NCBI GenBank assembly: GCA_027317105.1
Contig: DAHVFH010000105.1
Location: forward strand, 1 to 18,677
Length of the DNA: 18,677 nucleotides
Origin: Cytophagales bacterium
Lineage (GTDB): Bacteria; Bacteroidota; Bacteroidia; Cytophagales; Cyclobacteriaceae
Direction: 5' to 3'
Shown here: positions 1 through 6,922 of the stretch, in pieces
Position numbering within the stretch: position 1 is the first letter of the stretch
Layout of the letters: every line of letters begins with the position of its first letter
The notes under the pieces: generated by a model
Told to the model about the DNA's origin: nothing
Seen by the model: the letters and a program-made list of their open reading frames with translations, nothing else
Database searches by the model: none
Made by a program: the position numbers and the translations under genes

Positions 1-973
1 GTATAATACTTAGTAAATCTGGTGTGAAGCCCGGCCAAGGTGCATCGGCCACGGTCATGATCGAGCCGTCAATGAAGGTTTCGATTTGATAATGCTCCTG
101 AGCAGGAATGTGAATGTCGTCTCCACGAAACTCCATTTTGATACCCAGTCTTCTAAAGATTTCGGGGATGATGCCGAGCATATCAACCCGACAATCTTTG
201 ATCGTGATTTCGGATTGTGTCATTGCGGCCAAACCGATGAAACTTCCAATCTCAATCATATCGGGCAACAGCGTGTGCTCCGTGCCGTTAAGCTTCACTA
301 CCCCTTCGATGGTCAAAAGGTTGGAACCGATGCCTGAAATTTTAGCACCCATGCGGTTAAGCATTGCGCAAAGTTGTTGCAAATAAGGTTCGCAGGCGGC
401 ATTATAAAGGGTAGTTGTTCCTTTAGCCAACACAGCTGCCATCACAATGTTGGCGGTTCCGGTCACGGAAGCTTCATCCAGTAGCATGTAACTGCCTTTC
501 AATTCGCTGGCATCGATGTGAAAGAGGTTTTCATTCCCATCAAAATTGAACTTAGCCCCCAGGTTTTGGAAGCCAATAAAATGAGTATCCAATCTGCGCC
601 TGCCAATTTTATCGCCACCGGGTTTTGGAAGATCTGCTTCGCCAAAGCGGGCAAGGATTGGGCCGAGTAACATGACCGAACCGCGAAGTGAGGATGCTTT
701 TTTTCGGTACTCTTCCGATTTTAGATAAGCAATATTAATATTGGATGCGGTGAATCGATAAGATCCTTTTTTCAATTTCTCAACTTTACAGCCTAGTTCG
801 CTGACCAAGTCAATCAATTTATTGACATCGATAATATCGGGGATGTTGTGGATTGTTACAGGCTCAGACGTAAGCAGTGGGGCGCAGATTACTTGGAGCG
901 CTTCATTTTTTGCCCCTTGCGGAGTGATCTCACCTTTTAGTCTCTGTCCTCCTTTAATCTTAAACGAACTCAT
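1..973 (-). CDS. murA: MurA, UDP-N-acetylglucosamine 1-carboxyvinyltransferase (3' end outside window)
   Basis: Transfers enolpyruvate from phosphoenolpyruvate to UDP-GlcNAc, the first committed step of peptidoglycan synthesis, in the cytoplasm. The first 324 codons are visible; the family is about 420-440 residues, so the C-terminal part lies beyond the left edge. Recognisable segments are the start MSSFKIKGGQRLKGEI, the GAKNEAL motif (residues 20-26) with the conserved Lys-Asn, LRGSVMLLGPILARFG (96-111) and the catalytic loop LPKPGGDKIGRRRLDTH (115-130 approx.). In that loop the usual Cys (Cys115 in E. coli) is Asp121. Cys-to-Asp MurA enzymes are known to be active and insensitive to fosfomycin. 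The ATG overlaps the TGA of the upstream DUF4290 gene as ATGA (970-973), so translation is probably coupled. No separate promoter was seen. Confidence 0.96.
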   Translation of the reverse strand, partial: MSSFKIKGGQRLKGEITPQGAKNEALQVICAPLLTSEPVTIHNIPDIIDVNKLIDLVSELGCKVEKLKKGSYRFTASNINIAYLKSEEYRKKASSLRGSVMLLGPILARFGEADLPKPGGDKIGRRRLDTHFIGFQNLGAKFNFDGNENLFHIDASELKGSYMLLDEASVTGTANIVMAAVLAKGTTTLYNAACEPYLQQLCAMLNRMGAKISGIGSNLLTIEGVVKLNGTEHTLLPDMIEIGSFIGLAAMTQSEITIKDCRVDMLGIIPEIFRRLGIKMEFRGDDIHIPAQEHYQIETFIDGSIMTVADAPWPGFTPDLLSII

Positions 974-1650
974 TGGTCACGCCTGCGGTGTTGGTGACGG
1001 TTCTTATTGAACGGGCGGTTGCTGCCGCGGTTTCGATTATCCCTGTTGTCACGTGGGTTACCTTCAGGGCGCAATTTCTTTTTCTCACGATACAGCTTCT
1101 CGAATAAATTGTCTTCGCGTACTTTGTCGAGGTTCAACGTCAATTTGCCTTTCGACATGAGGGTGATATCTTTAACAATCACGGAGTCATCCAGCGTTTC
1201 TTTATTCCAATTGCTGTAAAAAGTCTTCATCAATTTACCCAAATAGATAGTGGCCTCTTCGCGCTCTTGTGGGTCTTCTTTTTTGATGGCTTCCGCCACC
1301 AGGCGTTCGATGTTTTTTCCGTAGTGTTTAAAACGCACATCGCTTTGAGGATATTCCATCTTGCGTGGCTTTTTAAATAGAATAGTGCGGTCTGGGGTAG
1401 TGAATGGATTGTCAATATCGAGGTTGAAATCGGCAATAATGTAAAGATCATCCCACATCCGCTGCGGATTTTCGTGCGCTTCTTTTACCACTGGGGCTAA
1501 CTGTTTGATCAACTCGATCAGTGTGGTAGCCATGGTTGTCCGCTTTTCCTTGTCAGGGATGGTGCGAATGTAATTGACTAATTTTTGAACGTTGCGGCCG
1601 TATTCTTTTAAGATAATGCCTTCGCGTTGGGTATTGTATTCTCCGATCAT
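970..1650 (-). CDS. DUF4290 family protein
   Basis: A 226-residue protein that I recognise as DUF4290, a family of unknown function found in Bacteroidota and usually encoded directly before murA. The body (about residues 1-190) is mixed charged and probably helical, with no signal peptide or membrane segment. The last 35 residues are strongly basic and rich in Arg and Asn (RPEGNPRDNRDNRNRGSNRP followed by a His/Arg-rich end), which resembles a disordered nucleic-acid or phosphate-binding tail. The stop overlaps the murA start by four bases, and the helicase gene ends 47 bp upstream. The constant link with murA suggests a part in cell-wall synthesis or its control, but no activity can be read from the sequence. 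The ATG at 1650 fits the family start MIGEYNT. Confidence 0.88.
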   Translation of the reverse strand: MIGEYNTQREGIILKEYGRNVQKLVNYIRTIPDKEKRTTMATTLIELIKQLAPVVKEAHENPQRMWDDLYIIADFNLDIDNPFTTPDRTILFKKPRKMEYPQSDVRFKHYGKNIERLVAEAIKKEDPQEREEATIYLGKLMKTFYSNWNKETLDDSVIVKDITLMSKGKLTLNLDKVREDNLFEKLYREKKKLRPEGNPRDNRDNRNRGSNRPFNKNRHQHRRRDQ

Positions 1651-1697
1651 AATATTGTTTTGAATTGCTGACCTCCGAGTGCTTGGGTCAAAAGCGA

Positions 1698-3956
1698 TTA
1701 ATTCTCATGAATCTTCAACTTGGCAAAGCTAAGCAATAACGTCTTCTCTCCAAAATCAGAAAAATTGATCTTTGCCTTGCGTTCGGCTCCTAATTCCTCC
1801 ATTTTCACCACCATGCCAAAGCCAAATTTAGGGTGTTCGACTTTCATTCCCTCTTTTAGCCCTCGTGTATCGCTGGGTGCGAAATCGGGGGCAGGCTTGT
1901 AGGCGGCCACCTTTTTTACAGGCTGCGAACTTATCGTTTTCTTCATGCCGCTCACAAAGCTCTTGGCATAATTAGGGTTTGGAGAAAATGAATCCCGACC
2001 ACCAAATTTCGAACTGACTTTGACATACCGTTGATCGACATCATCAAGGAACCGACTAGGTTCACAGTTTTTCAAACGACCGAACCGATAGCGGGAAAGT
2101 GCATAGGAGAGAAAGAGCTTTTTCTGTGCTCTGGTGATGGCCACATAAAACAACCTACGTTCTTCTTCCAATTCAGCCCGACTGCTTAACATCATTTGTG
2201 AGGGAAACAAATCTTCTTCCAAACCCACAATGTAAACATTCTTAAACTCTAATCCTTTGGCCATGTGAATGGTCATTAGGGTAACCTTGTCGGGATCGTT
2301 ATCCTTATTTTCGTCCTGACCAGTCACGAGGGAAACTTCTTGCAGGAAGGCACCTAGTCCCTTATCTTCTTTTTCCGGATCGTCTACAAATTCTTTGATC
2401 GCGTTGAGCAATTCTTGAACGTTTTCAAATCGGCTTAACCCTTCCGCGGTTTTATCTTCGTATAGTTCTTTAAGCAAGCCCGATGACTTGGCGATTTCAG
2501 AGGCGGCTTCATAGGCATCTTTGTTTTGAATCTCTACGCCAAAGCGTTTAATCTTTGTGACAAAATCTTCGATTGCCCCAGAAGAGCGCCCCGTTCCTAA
2601 AAAAGAAGGCGCATTTTCCAAAACTTCCCAAATAGAAATGGCATGGTCATTAGCGGCAACTACTATTTTGTCGATGGTCGTGTCGCCTATGCCCCGCTTG
2701 GGTAGATTTATTATTCTCCGAAAGGAGGCTTCGTCTTGTTGATTGAGTGAGAAGCGTAAGTAGGCGAGTAGGTCTTTGATTTCTTTGCGTTGATAAAATG
2801 ACAATCCCCCTACCACCTTGTACTTGACGTTCATTCTGCGAAGTGCTTCTTCAATGGAACGGCTCTGGCTATTGGTGCGGAACAGCACCACAAAGTCGCT
2901 GAGCATGTATTGATTTTGCATTTTTTCTTCAAAGATGGAAGAGGCTACTAATCGCCCTTCTTCATTGTCAGAAACTGCTTTGATCAATTCAATGAGGTTT
3001 CCCTCTTCATTCTCCGTCCAGACATTTTTCGGGAGTTGTGCTTTGTTTTTGGCGATGACAGAATTCGCTGCATCCACGATCGTTTTGGTGGATCGATAGT
3101 TTTGTTCCAGTTTGATGATCCGCAAATCGGGATAATCTTTTTCAAAGTTGAGAATATTGGAAATATCCGCACCGCGAAATCCATAAATACTCTGGGCATC
3201 ATCGCCCACCACACAGACATTTTGTCTTACGGCTGCCAATTTTCGAACGATGAAGTATTGGCAAAGATTGGTGTCCTGAAACTCGTCTACTAAAACATAA
3301 TGAATACGTTGTTGGTATTTATTTAACACCTCTAGATGTTCACGGAAAAGTTTGTCTGTGTTAAAAAGTAAATCATCAAAATCCATTGCACCACTTTTGA
3401 AGCAGCGCAGCGAATAGGCTTTGAATATATTGCCAATTTCTGGACGCATATTTCCGGCATCATCGCCCATCAGCATGGGGTTGGCTAGATATTCTTGCCA
3501 GCCGATCAATTTATTTTTAGCACTGGATATTCGGTTATAAATCGTGTTAGCTTTGTATTGCGTTTCGTCCAATCCCATCTCTTTGACAATACTTTTGAGT
3601 AGTGACTTGGAGTCATCGGTATCATAAATGGTAAAATTATTGGGATACCCCAGATGATGGGCTTCTGCACGCAAGATCCTCGCAAAGACAGAGTGAAAAG
3701 TTCCTGTCCAAAGATTACGAGCATCTGAGCCAACCACTTTTTCAATTCGATCACGCATTTCCTTGGCCGCCTTATTCGTGAAAGTCAACGCCATAATATT
3801 GAACGGGTCGATATTCTTGTCTTTAATAAGGTGGGCAATGCGGTAGGTGAGTACGCGCGTCTTCCCAGATCCTGCTCCGGCAATGATCATACACGGCCCT
3901 TCGGTATTGATGACGGCTTCGAGTTGTGGTTCGTTTAAAGATTTTAGATAATCCAT
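1698..3956 (-). CDS. uvrD: UvrD/PcrA-type superfamily 1A DNA helicase
   Basis: A 3'-to-5' ATP-dependent DNA helicase acting in nucleotide-excision repair, replication restart and clearing of RNA polymerase from DNA. Visible SF1A motifs in order are the Q-motif region LNEPQLEAV (7-15), Walker A AGAGSGKT (26-33), FTNKAAKEM, Walker B VLVDEFQDTN, GFRGADISN, EQNYRST, TIHMAKGLEFKNVYIVGL and RRLFYVAITRAQK. The C-terminus (GLKEGMKVEHPKFGFGMVV onward) is the Tudor-like domain that in PcrA/UvrD contacts RNA polymerase. It is full length at 752 residues. I chose ATG 3956 because MDYLKSLNEPQ matches the family start; a TTG at 3968 overlapping the toxin stop would add four residues. The TA genes immediately upstream are in the same direction with an 8-nt gap, so they are probably co-transcribed with it. 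Confidence 0.95.
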   Translation of the reverse strand: MDYLKSLNEPQLEAVINTEGPCMIIAGAGSGKTRVLTYRIAHLIKDKNIDPFNIMALTFTNKAAKEMRDRIEKVVGSDARNLWTGTFHSVFARILRAEAHHLGYPNNFTIYDTDDSKSLLKSIVKEMGLDETQYKANTIYNRISSAKNKLIGWQEYLANPMLMGDDAGNMRPEIGNIFKAYSLRCFKSGAMDFDDLLFNTDKLFREHLEVLNKYQQRIHYVLVDEFQDTNLCQYFIVRKLAAVRQNVCVVGDDAQSIYGFRGADISNILNFEKDYPDLRIIKLEQNYRSTKTIVDAANSVIAKNKAQLPKNVWTENEEGNLIELIKAVSDNEEGRLVASSIFEEKMQNQYMLSDFVVLFRTNSQSRSIEEALRRMNVKYKVVGGLSFYQRKEIKDLLAYLRFSLNQQDEASFRRIINLPKRGIGDTTIDKIVVAANDHAISIWEVLENAPSFLGTGRSSGAIEDFVTKIKRFGVEIQNKDAYEAASEIAKSSGLLKELYEDKTAEGLSRFENVQELLNAIKEFVDDPEKEDKGLGAFLQEVSLVTGQDENKDNDPDKVTLMTIHMAKGLEFKNVYIVGLEEDLFPSQMMLSSRAELEEERRLFYVAITRAQKKLFLSYALSRYRFGRLKNCEPSRFLDDVDQRYVKVSSKFGGRDSFSPNPNYAKSFVSGMKKTISSQPVKKVAAYKPAPDFAPSDTRGLKEGMKVEHPKFGFGMVVKMEELGAERKAKINFSDFGEKTLLLSFAKLKIHEN

Positions 3957-3964
3957 TATTTCTT

Positions 3965-4297
3965 TCAAATTAGGCCAGCGTTGGATACTAATAGCTTAAG
4001 CTGATCCTTTTGTAAATTCTCAATTTCACTCTTGTCGTAAATGGCAACTAAGTAAATTTCCTTCTCTTGCCTTATCAGAAAAGTAATTACTCTTGCACCC
4101 CCAGATTTTCCTTTTCCCTTCGATGAAATTTTTAATCGGATTTTGTAGAGATTAAAGCCTAATGGAATTCCGAATTCGGGGTTACTTTTCAATTGATCAA
4201 CCAATCGAGAGAGATCAAGGGGAAGGGATTTGTATTTTTTCGATAGCCTTTTTAAGTGACGTTCAAAATCCGAGGTATAATTAATCTTATAACTCAT
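3965..4297 (-). CDS. RelE/ParE-superfamily toxin of a type II toxin-antitoxin module
   Basis: A 110-residue protein with the ParE/RelE fold pattern: an N-terminal helical hairpin (DFERHLKRLSKKYKSLPLDLSRL, split here after residue 20 of that run) followed by the conserved beta-sheet segment IPLGFNLYKIRLKISSKGKG, then KSGGARVITFLI and YLVAIYDKSE. This is the form common in Bacteroidota, and nothing looks truncated. Members of this superfamily are mostly ribosome-dependent mRNA nucleases or gyrase poisons; the sequence alone does not say which. The start overlaps the end of the antitoxin gene by 11 bp. The stop lies 8 nt before the helicase start, so toxin, antitoxin and helicase form one transcription unit. 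Confidence 0.85.
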   Translation of the reverse strand: MSYKINYTSDFERHLKRLSKKYKSLPLDLSRLVDQLKSNPEFGIPLGFNLYKIRLKISSKGKGKSGGARVITFLIRQEKEIYLVAIYDKSEIENLQKDQLKLLVSNAGLI

Positions 4298-4484
4298 TCA
4301 ATAACTTTTCTATCTGTTTTTTTGGTAGTTTCCCGGATTGAATCAATTTTACTTCTTTAAGGCTTCTCTGAAAATCCCTGACAGTAAATTCGTCTTTTGA
4401 AACTTTCACATAATCTAACGTTTTCACGAATTCTATGAATGTTTCAAATTTCTTATCTTCTATGGCTAGTGTAACTTCTTTCAT
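4287..4484 (-). CDS. Small antitoxin partner of the RelE/ParE toxin
   Basis: A 65-residue acidic/basic mixed protein (MKEVTLAIEDKKFETFIEFV at the start, KKQIEKLLNEL at the end), placed first in the pair and overlapping the toxin start by 11 bp, as expected for an antitoxin. The beta-strand then helix pattern, with KSL/DYVKVS in the middle, is like the short uncharacterised antitoxins found beside this toxin type in Bacteroidota. No clear helix-turn-helix is visible. An upstream in-frame ATG at 4514 would add ten residues, but a -7 promoter octamer (4489-4496) lies between the two ATGs, so I chose the downstream one. Antitoxins of this kind normally repress their own promoter; that is inferred here. 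Confidence 0.75.
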   Translation of the reverse strand: MKEVTLAIEDKKFETFIEFVKTLDYVKVSKDEFTVRDFQRSLKEVKLIQSGKLPKKQIEKLLNEL

Positions 4485-4488
4485 ATAG

Positions 4489-4496
4489 CAAAGATA
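4489..4496 (-). promoter_or_regulatory. -7 promoter element for the RelE/ParE toxin-antitoxin pair
   Basis: The octamer TATCTTTG matches the Bacteroidota -7 consensus TAnnTTTG. It lies only 4 nt before the antitoxin ATG, so the transcript would start at or next to the start codon. No good TTTG -33 element is visible at the expected distance. Confidence 0.5.
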
Positions 4497-4505
4497 TAAA
4501 AACTG

Positions 4506-4538
4506 TTGTGTCATGTCGATATAGTCTTATTACCTTGC
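4506..4538 (+). promoter_or_regulatory. Probable promoter for the DUF3109 gene
   Basis: TTG at 4506-4508 and TACCTTGC at 4531-4538, separated by 22 nt, approximate the Bacteroidota -33/-7 pair. The -7 octamer fits TAnnTTTG imperfectly. The predicted start site is about 15 nt before the ATG at 4557. Confidence 0.4.
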
Positions 4539-4556
4539 AGAAGTTATTCAATAAAT

Positions 4557-5129
4557 ATGATCAAAGTAGGAGAGGTTTTGGTTTCCGATGACATAGCCAA
4601 AGTTGAATTTGTTTGCCATCTCGAAAAATGCAAGGGCGCATGCTGTGTGGAAGGTGACCTTGGGGCACCTCTTGAAGAAGATGAGCTTTCTATCATGGAG
4701 GATATTCAAGAGAAGGTAAAACCGTACCTCACCGCAGATGGCCTTAAAAGCATTGAAGAGCAAGGACCCTATATTTTGGATGAAGACGGGGATTTTTCCA
4801 CCCCGACTATCGAAGGGCGCGAATGTGCTTACGCGCACTACGACAAGGTTGGCGTGCTAAAATGTGGAATTGAACAGGCGTATCTGGATGGCAAAATCCA
4901 ATATCGCAAACCAATCTCCTGTCATCTCTATCCAATTCGGATCACCAAAAAGAAAAATTTTGAAGCCGTAAACTATCATGAGTGGAACATTTGCTCTGCG
5001 GCCTGTAGCTATGGCAAATCCCTGCAAGTGCCGCTCTATAAATTCCTGAAAGACCCACTGATCCGAAAATACGGACAGGATTGGTACGATGAACTGGTCG
5101 GTAAAATCGAAGCGAAAGTTAATCGTTAA
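4557..5129 (+). CDS. DUF3109 family Cys-rich protein
   Basis: A 190-residue cytoplasmic protein that I recognise as DUF3109, common in Bacteroidota and of unknown function. It has nine cysteines; eight or more sit in motif-like places: C20-x4-C25-x3-CC (29-30), C90 (GRECAYAH), C103 (KCGIEQAY), C122 (CHLYPIR) and C146-x3-C150. The arrangement resembles the YkgJ-type zinc- or iron-binding Cys clusters, so a metal site is likely, but which metal is unknown. No signal peptide or membrane segment is seen. The reading frame is open back to 4506, but ATG 4557 (MIKVGEVLVSDD) matches the usual family start and follows a likely promoter. It is divergent from the toxin-antitoxin operon and ends before a shared terminator. 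Confidence 0.85.
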   Translation: MIKVGEVLVSDDIAKVEFVCHLEKCKGACCVEGDLGAPLEEDELSIMEDIQEKVKPYLTADGLKSIEEQGPYILDEDGDFSTPTIEGRECAYAHYDKVGVLKCGIEQAYLDGKIQYRKPISCHLYPIRITKKKNFEAVNYHEWNICSAACSYGKSLQVPLYKFLKDPLIRKYGQDWYDELVGKIEAKVNR

Positions 5130-5172
5130 TAGGTATTCGGACTGGCTGTTAACGATTATAAGACAAAAGAAA

Positions 5173-5196
5173 AAGCCCAAGGTTTCCCTCGGGCTT
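5173..5196. terminator. Bidirectional hairpin terminator between the DUF3109 gene and rplI
   Basis: The arms AAGCCCAAGG (5173-5182) and CCTCGGGCTT (5187-5196) pair with one mismatch around a 4-nt loop. On the minus strand the hairpin is followed by a T-rich run (TTTTCTTTTG), ending the rpsF-rpsR-rplI operon. On the plus strand it is followed by a weaker run (CGTTTGATATTT), ending the DUF3109 transcript. Confidence 0.75.
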
Positions 5197-5215
5197 CGTT
5201 TGATATTTAAGCGGT

Positions 5216-5659
5216 TTACTCAGCGACTACTTTCACTTGAATGTTGTGCTTCACTTCTTTGTGAAGATCTAACAGTGCAGCATAAGTTCCGAGTTCCTTG
5301 GGTTGCTCTTTGAAGCTAATCTTCTTGCGGTCAACCTCAAAGCCCTTAACCTTCAAGGCATCACTCACCTGCAGGGCTGTGACGGCACCGAATATCTTGC
5401 CTGTTTCACCAGCTTTTGTACCGATTTCAACTAATATTTCGCCTATTTTGGCAGCCAAAGATTCGGCATCTTGCTTCAGCTTTGCGGCTTTGTGCGATAC
5501 TTGACGGATGTCTTCGGCTACTTTTCTTTTATTGGGGCCATTGGCAATTAATGCCACGCCCGAAGGGATGAGGTAGTTACGGCCATAGCCGGCCTTTACT
5601 TTTATTGTATCGTTTTTGTAACCCAGCCCTGTTACGTCTTGTGTCAAAATGATTTCCAT
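5216..5659 (-). CDS. rplI: 50S ribosomal protein bL9
   Basis: Structural protein of the large ribosomal subunit, bound at the base of the L1 stalk. The 147 residues match the usual length. The N-terminal RNA-binding domain carries the signature LGYKNDTIKVKAGYGRNYLI with PSGVA following, then a long connecting helix (about residues 45-75) and the C-terminal domain (VEIGTKAGETGKIFGAVT to the end). It is the last gene of the rpsF-rpsR-rplI operon, 20 bp after rpsR, and is followed by a hairpin terminator. Confidence 0.98.
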   Translation of the reverse strand: MEIILTQDVTGLGYKNDTIKVKAGYGRNYLIPSGVALIANGPNKRKVAEDIRQVSHKAAKLKQDAESLAAKIGEILVEIGTKAGETGKIFGAVTALQVSDALKVKGFEVDRKKISFKEQPKELGTYAALLDLHKEVKHNIQVKVVAE

Positions 5660-5679
5660 AGTATTACAAGGTTTATCGG

Positions 5680-5931
5680 TTATTTCATTTGGTCAGCCAG
5701 GTACGGCAATATGGCGATGTGCCTTGCACGCTTCACGGCTTGCGCCACTTTGTTTTGAAACTTCCAGCTTGTGCCAGTGAGTCTGCGGGGCAATATTTTG
5801 CCTTGTTCGTTGATAAATTTCAACAAGAAATCGGGGTCTTTGTAATCAATGTATTTGATTCCGTTCTTTTTAAAGCGGCAATACTTCGGTTTTACCTCAG
5901 CGCGCTTAATGGGTTCGTTCATCAGTGTCAT
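5680..5931 (-). CDS. rpsR: 30S ribosomal protein bS18
   Basis: Small-subunit ribosomal protein that pairs with bS6 on the platform. At 83 residues it is the expected size. The family core is present: YCRFKKNGIKYIDYKD, then LLKFINEQGKILPRRLTGTS and KVAQAVKRARHIAILPY. Its start ATG at 5931 overlaps the rpsF TGA as ATGA, implying coupled translation; a second ATG three codons later would break the overlap and is less likely. It has only one Cys, so there is no zinc site. Confidence 0.98.
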   Translation of the reverse strand: MTLMNEPIKRAEVKPKYCRFKKNGIKYIDYKDPDFLLKFINEQGKILPRRLTGTSWKFQNKVAQAVKRARHIAILPYLADQMK

Positions 5932-6326
5932 GCTTCAGCTCCCTCTCTTTTTTTAGTGGTTGTCTTCGTTGTGGTGGTGGTTTTCTTGTTTCTATTGAAC
6001 TCACCTTTGCGCCTGCGTGCATTGTAGGCTATCGCGTGCTTATCCAGCACGGTAGTCAAAAAGCGCATCACGGATTCGTCACGCCTGAATTCAGTTTCCA
6101 GGGTATTGATGATGCCGGTGTTCTCTGTCGCGAATTCGATAAGGTTGTAAAAACCGGTGGACTTGTTTTGGATGGGATAAGCCATCTTTTTTAGTCCCCA
6201 TTGTTCTACGTTGATGACCTCGGCTTTGTCCTTGGTCAGCACCTTCTTGAATTTCTCGACAGCATCCTTTGCCTGGTCTTCAGACAAAACGGGATTGAGA
6301 ATGAATACTGTCTCGTAGTTGCTCAT
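5928..6326 (-). CDS. rpsF: 30S ribosomal protein bS6
   Basis: Small-subunit ribosomal protein; the partner of bS18. The start MSNYETVFILNPVLSEDQAK and the segment WGLKKMAYPIQNKSTGFYNL with RRDESVMRFLTT are diagnostic. At 132 residues it exceeds the roughly 95-100 residue core because of a Thr/Lys-rich tail (about residues 108-132, KKTTTTTKTTTKKREGAEA). The operon is rpsF-rpsR-rplI with no ssb or priB gene between rpsF and rpsR, unlike the arrangement in Firmicutes and in E. coli. A strong promoter match lies 30 nt upstream. Confidence 0.98.
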   Translation of the reverse strand: MSNYETVFILNPVLSEDQAKDAVEKFKKVLTKDKAEVINVEQWGLKKMAYPIQNKSTGFYNLIEFATENTGIINTLETEFRRDESVMRFLTTVLDKHAIAYNARRRKGEFNRNKKTTTTTKTTTKKREGAEA

Positions 6327-6355
6327 GGTTAATTAATTTGTTTTAAAATGGGTTG

Positions 6356-6387
6356 CAAAGGTATAAAATGGATTTGGAACAGCCAAA
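6356..6387 (-). promoter_or_regulatory. Promoter of the rpsF-rpsR-rplI operon
   Basis: On the minus strand TTTG (6387-6384) and TACCTTTG (6363-6356) are separated by 20 nt. Both elements and the spacing fit the Bacteroidota housekeeping consensus. The start site would be near 6352, leaving a leader of about 25 nt. Confidence 0.75.
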
Positions 6388-6567
6388 AGCAATTGAAAGA
6401 TAGGAAATGGGGCTGAATTGATTGTTTTGACGGCCTTGTTCTGTCGAAAGGAGCGTCCTACCCGGCTTTCAAAAAGCAATCTGGAAATGTCAAGTCCGGC
6501 AATACATTCCGGTCCCCTTCAGGCTTTCCGTTGCAATCCATGGCCAAAAGTGAGTTTTAGACATTGA

Positions 6568-6922
6568 CTATTTGCTAGTTAACTCGTCATTGATCTCAAT
6601 AATGACTTCACCTTTTTCTAGAAGTTTCAATGCTTTAGGAAAGGCAAATGACAAAATAGTCTTCAATTTTTCATTGGAGGTGTTACCGCAAGTAATCCGA
6701 ATTAAACTTGGAGGGGAGCCATATTTTTGAACTAATTTTTGAAAGCCTGCATCCTTACTTATAAGAATGGTATTCTTTTTTCTTGCTTCTGTGAATACAT
6801 GAAAATCTTTGGCGTCCCGAAAACCAAGTGAGCGGAAAGAAATGGCTTCAATTCCTGGGAACGCTTCATTGATCCAGAGCGCAATTGACGGTGATATTAT
6901 GAGCATCAACCCAAAACGTCAT
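6568..6922 (-). pseudogene. DUF5615 PIN-like toxin, frameshifted near its start
   Basis: DUF5615 proteins are PIN-like (Mut7-C-related) presumed RNases paired with DUF433 antitoxins. The downstream frame (from about 6906) encodes the family body: SPSIALWINEAFPGIEAISF, then LGFRDAKD, ILISKDAGFQKLV and RITCGNTSN. It lacks the N-terminal segment with the first catalytic Asp. That segment is present in the adjacent frame: ATG 6922 reads MTFWVDAH, then runs to a stop after 18 codons. Skipping one base after the His codon (about 6895-6901) joins them as MTFWVDAH-ISPSIALWI, matching the family start WVDAQLSP as I know it. ATG 6922 also overlaps the DUF433 stop as ATGA, supporting it as the original start. 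Either an indel has broken the gene, or there is an assembly error or a recoding site. A shorter product from TTG 6909 or ATG 6906 would lack the Asp. Confidence 0.78.

Noticed and set aside
86..386. Plus-strand open frames opposite murA
   Set aside because: They are shadows of the clearly coding minus-strand murA frame and have no family resemblance.
6388..6567. Spacer between the rpsF promoter and the DUF5615 gene, with short CCGG-containing repeats and a 24-codon plus-strand frame
   Set aside because: The frame is too short and resembles nothing I know; the repeats are only 4-6 bp. I see no supportable gene, RNA or attachment site.
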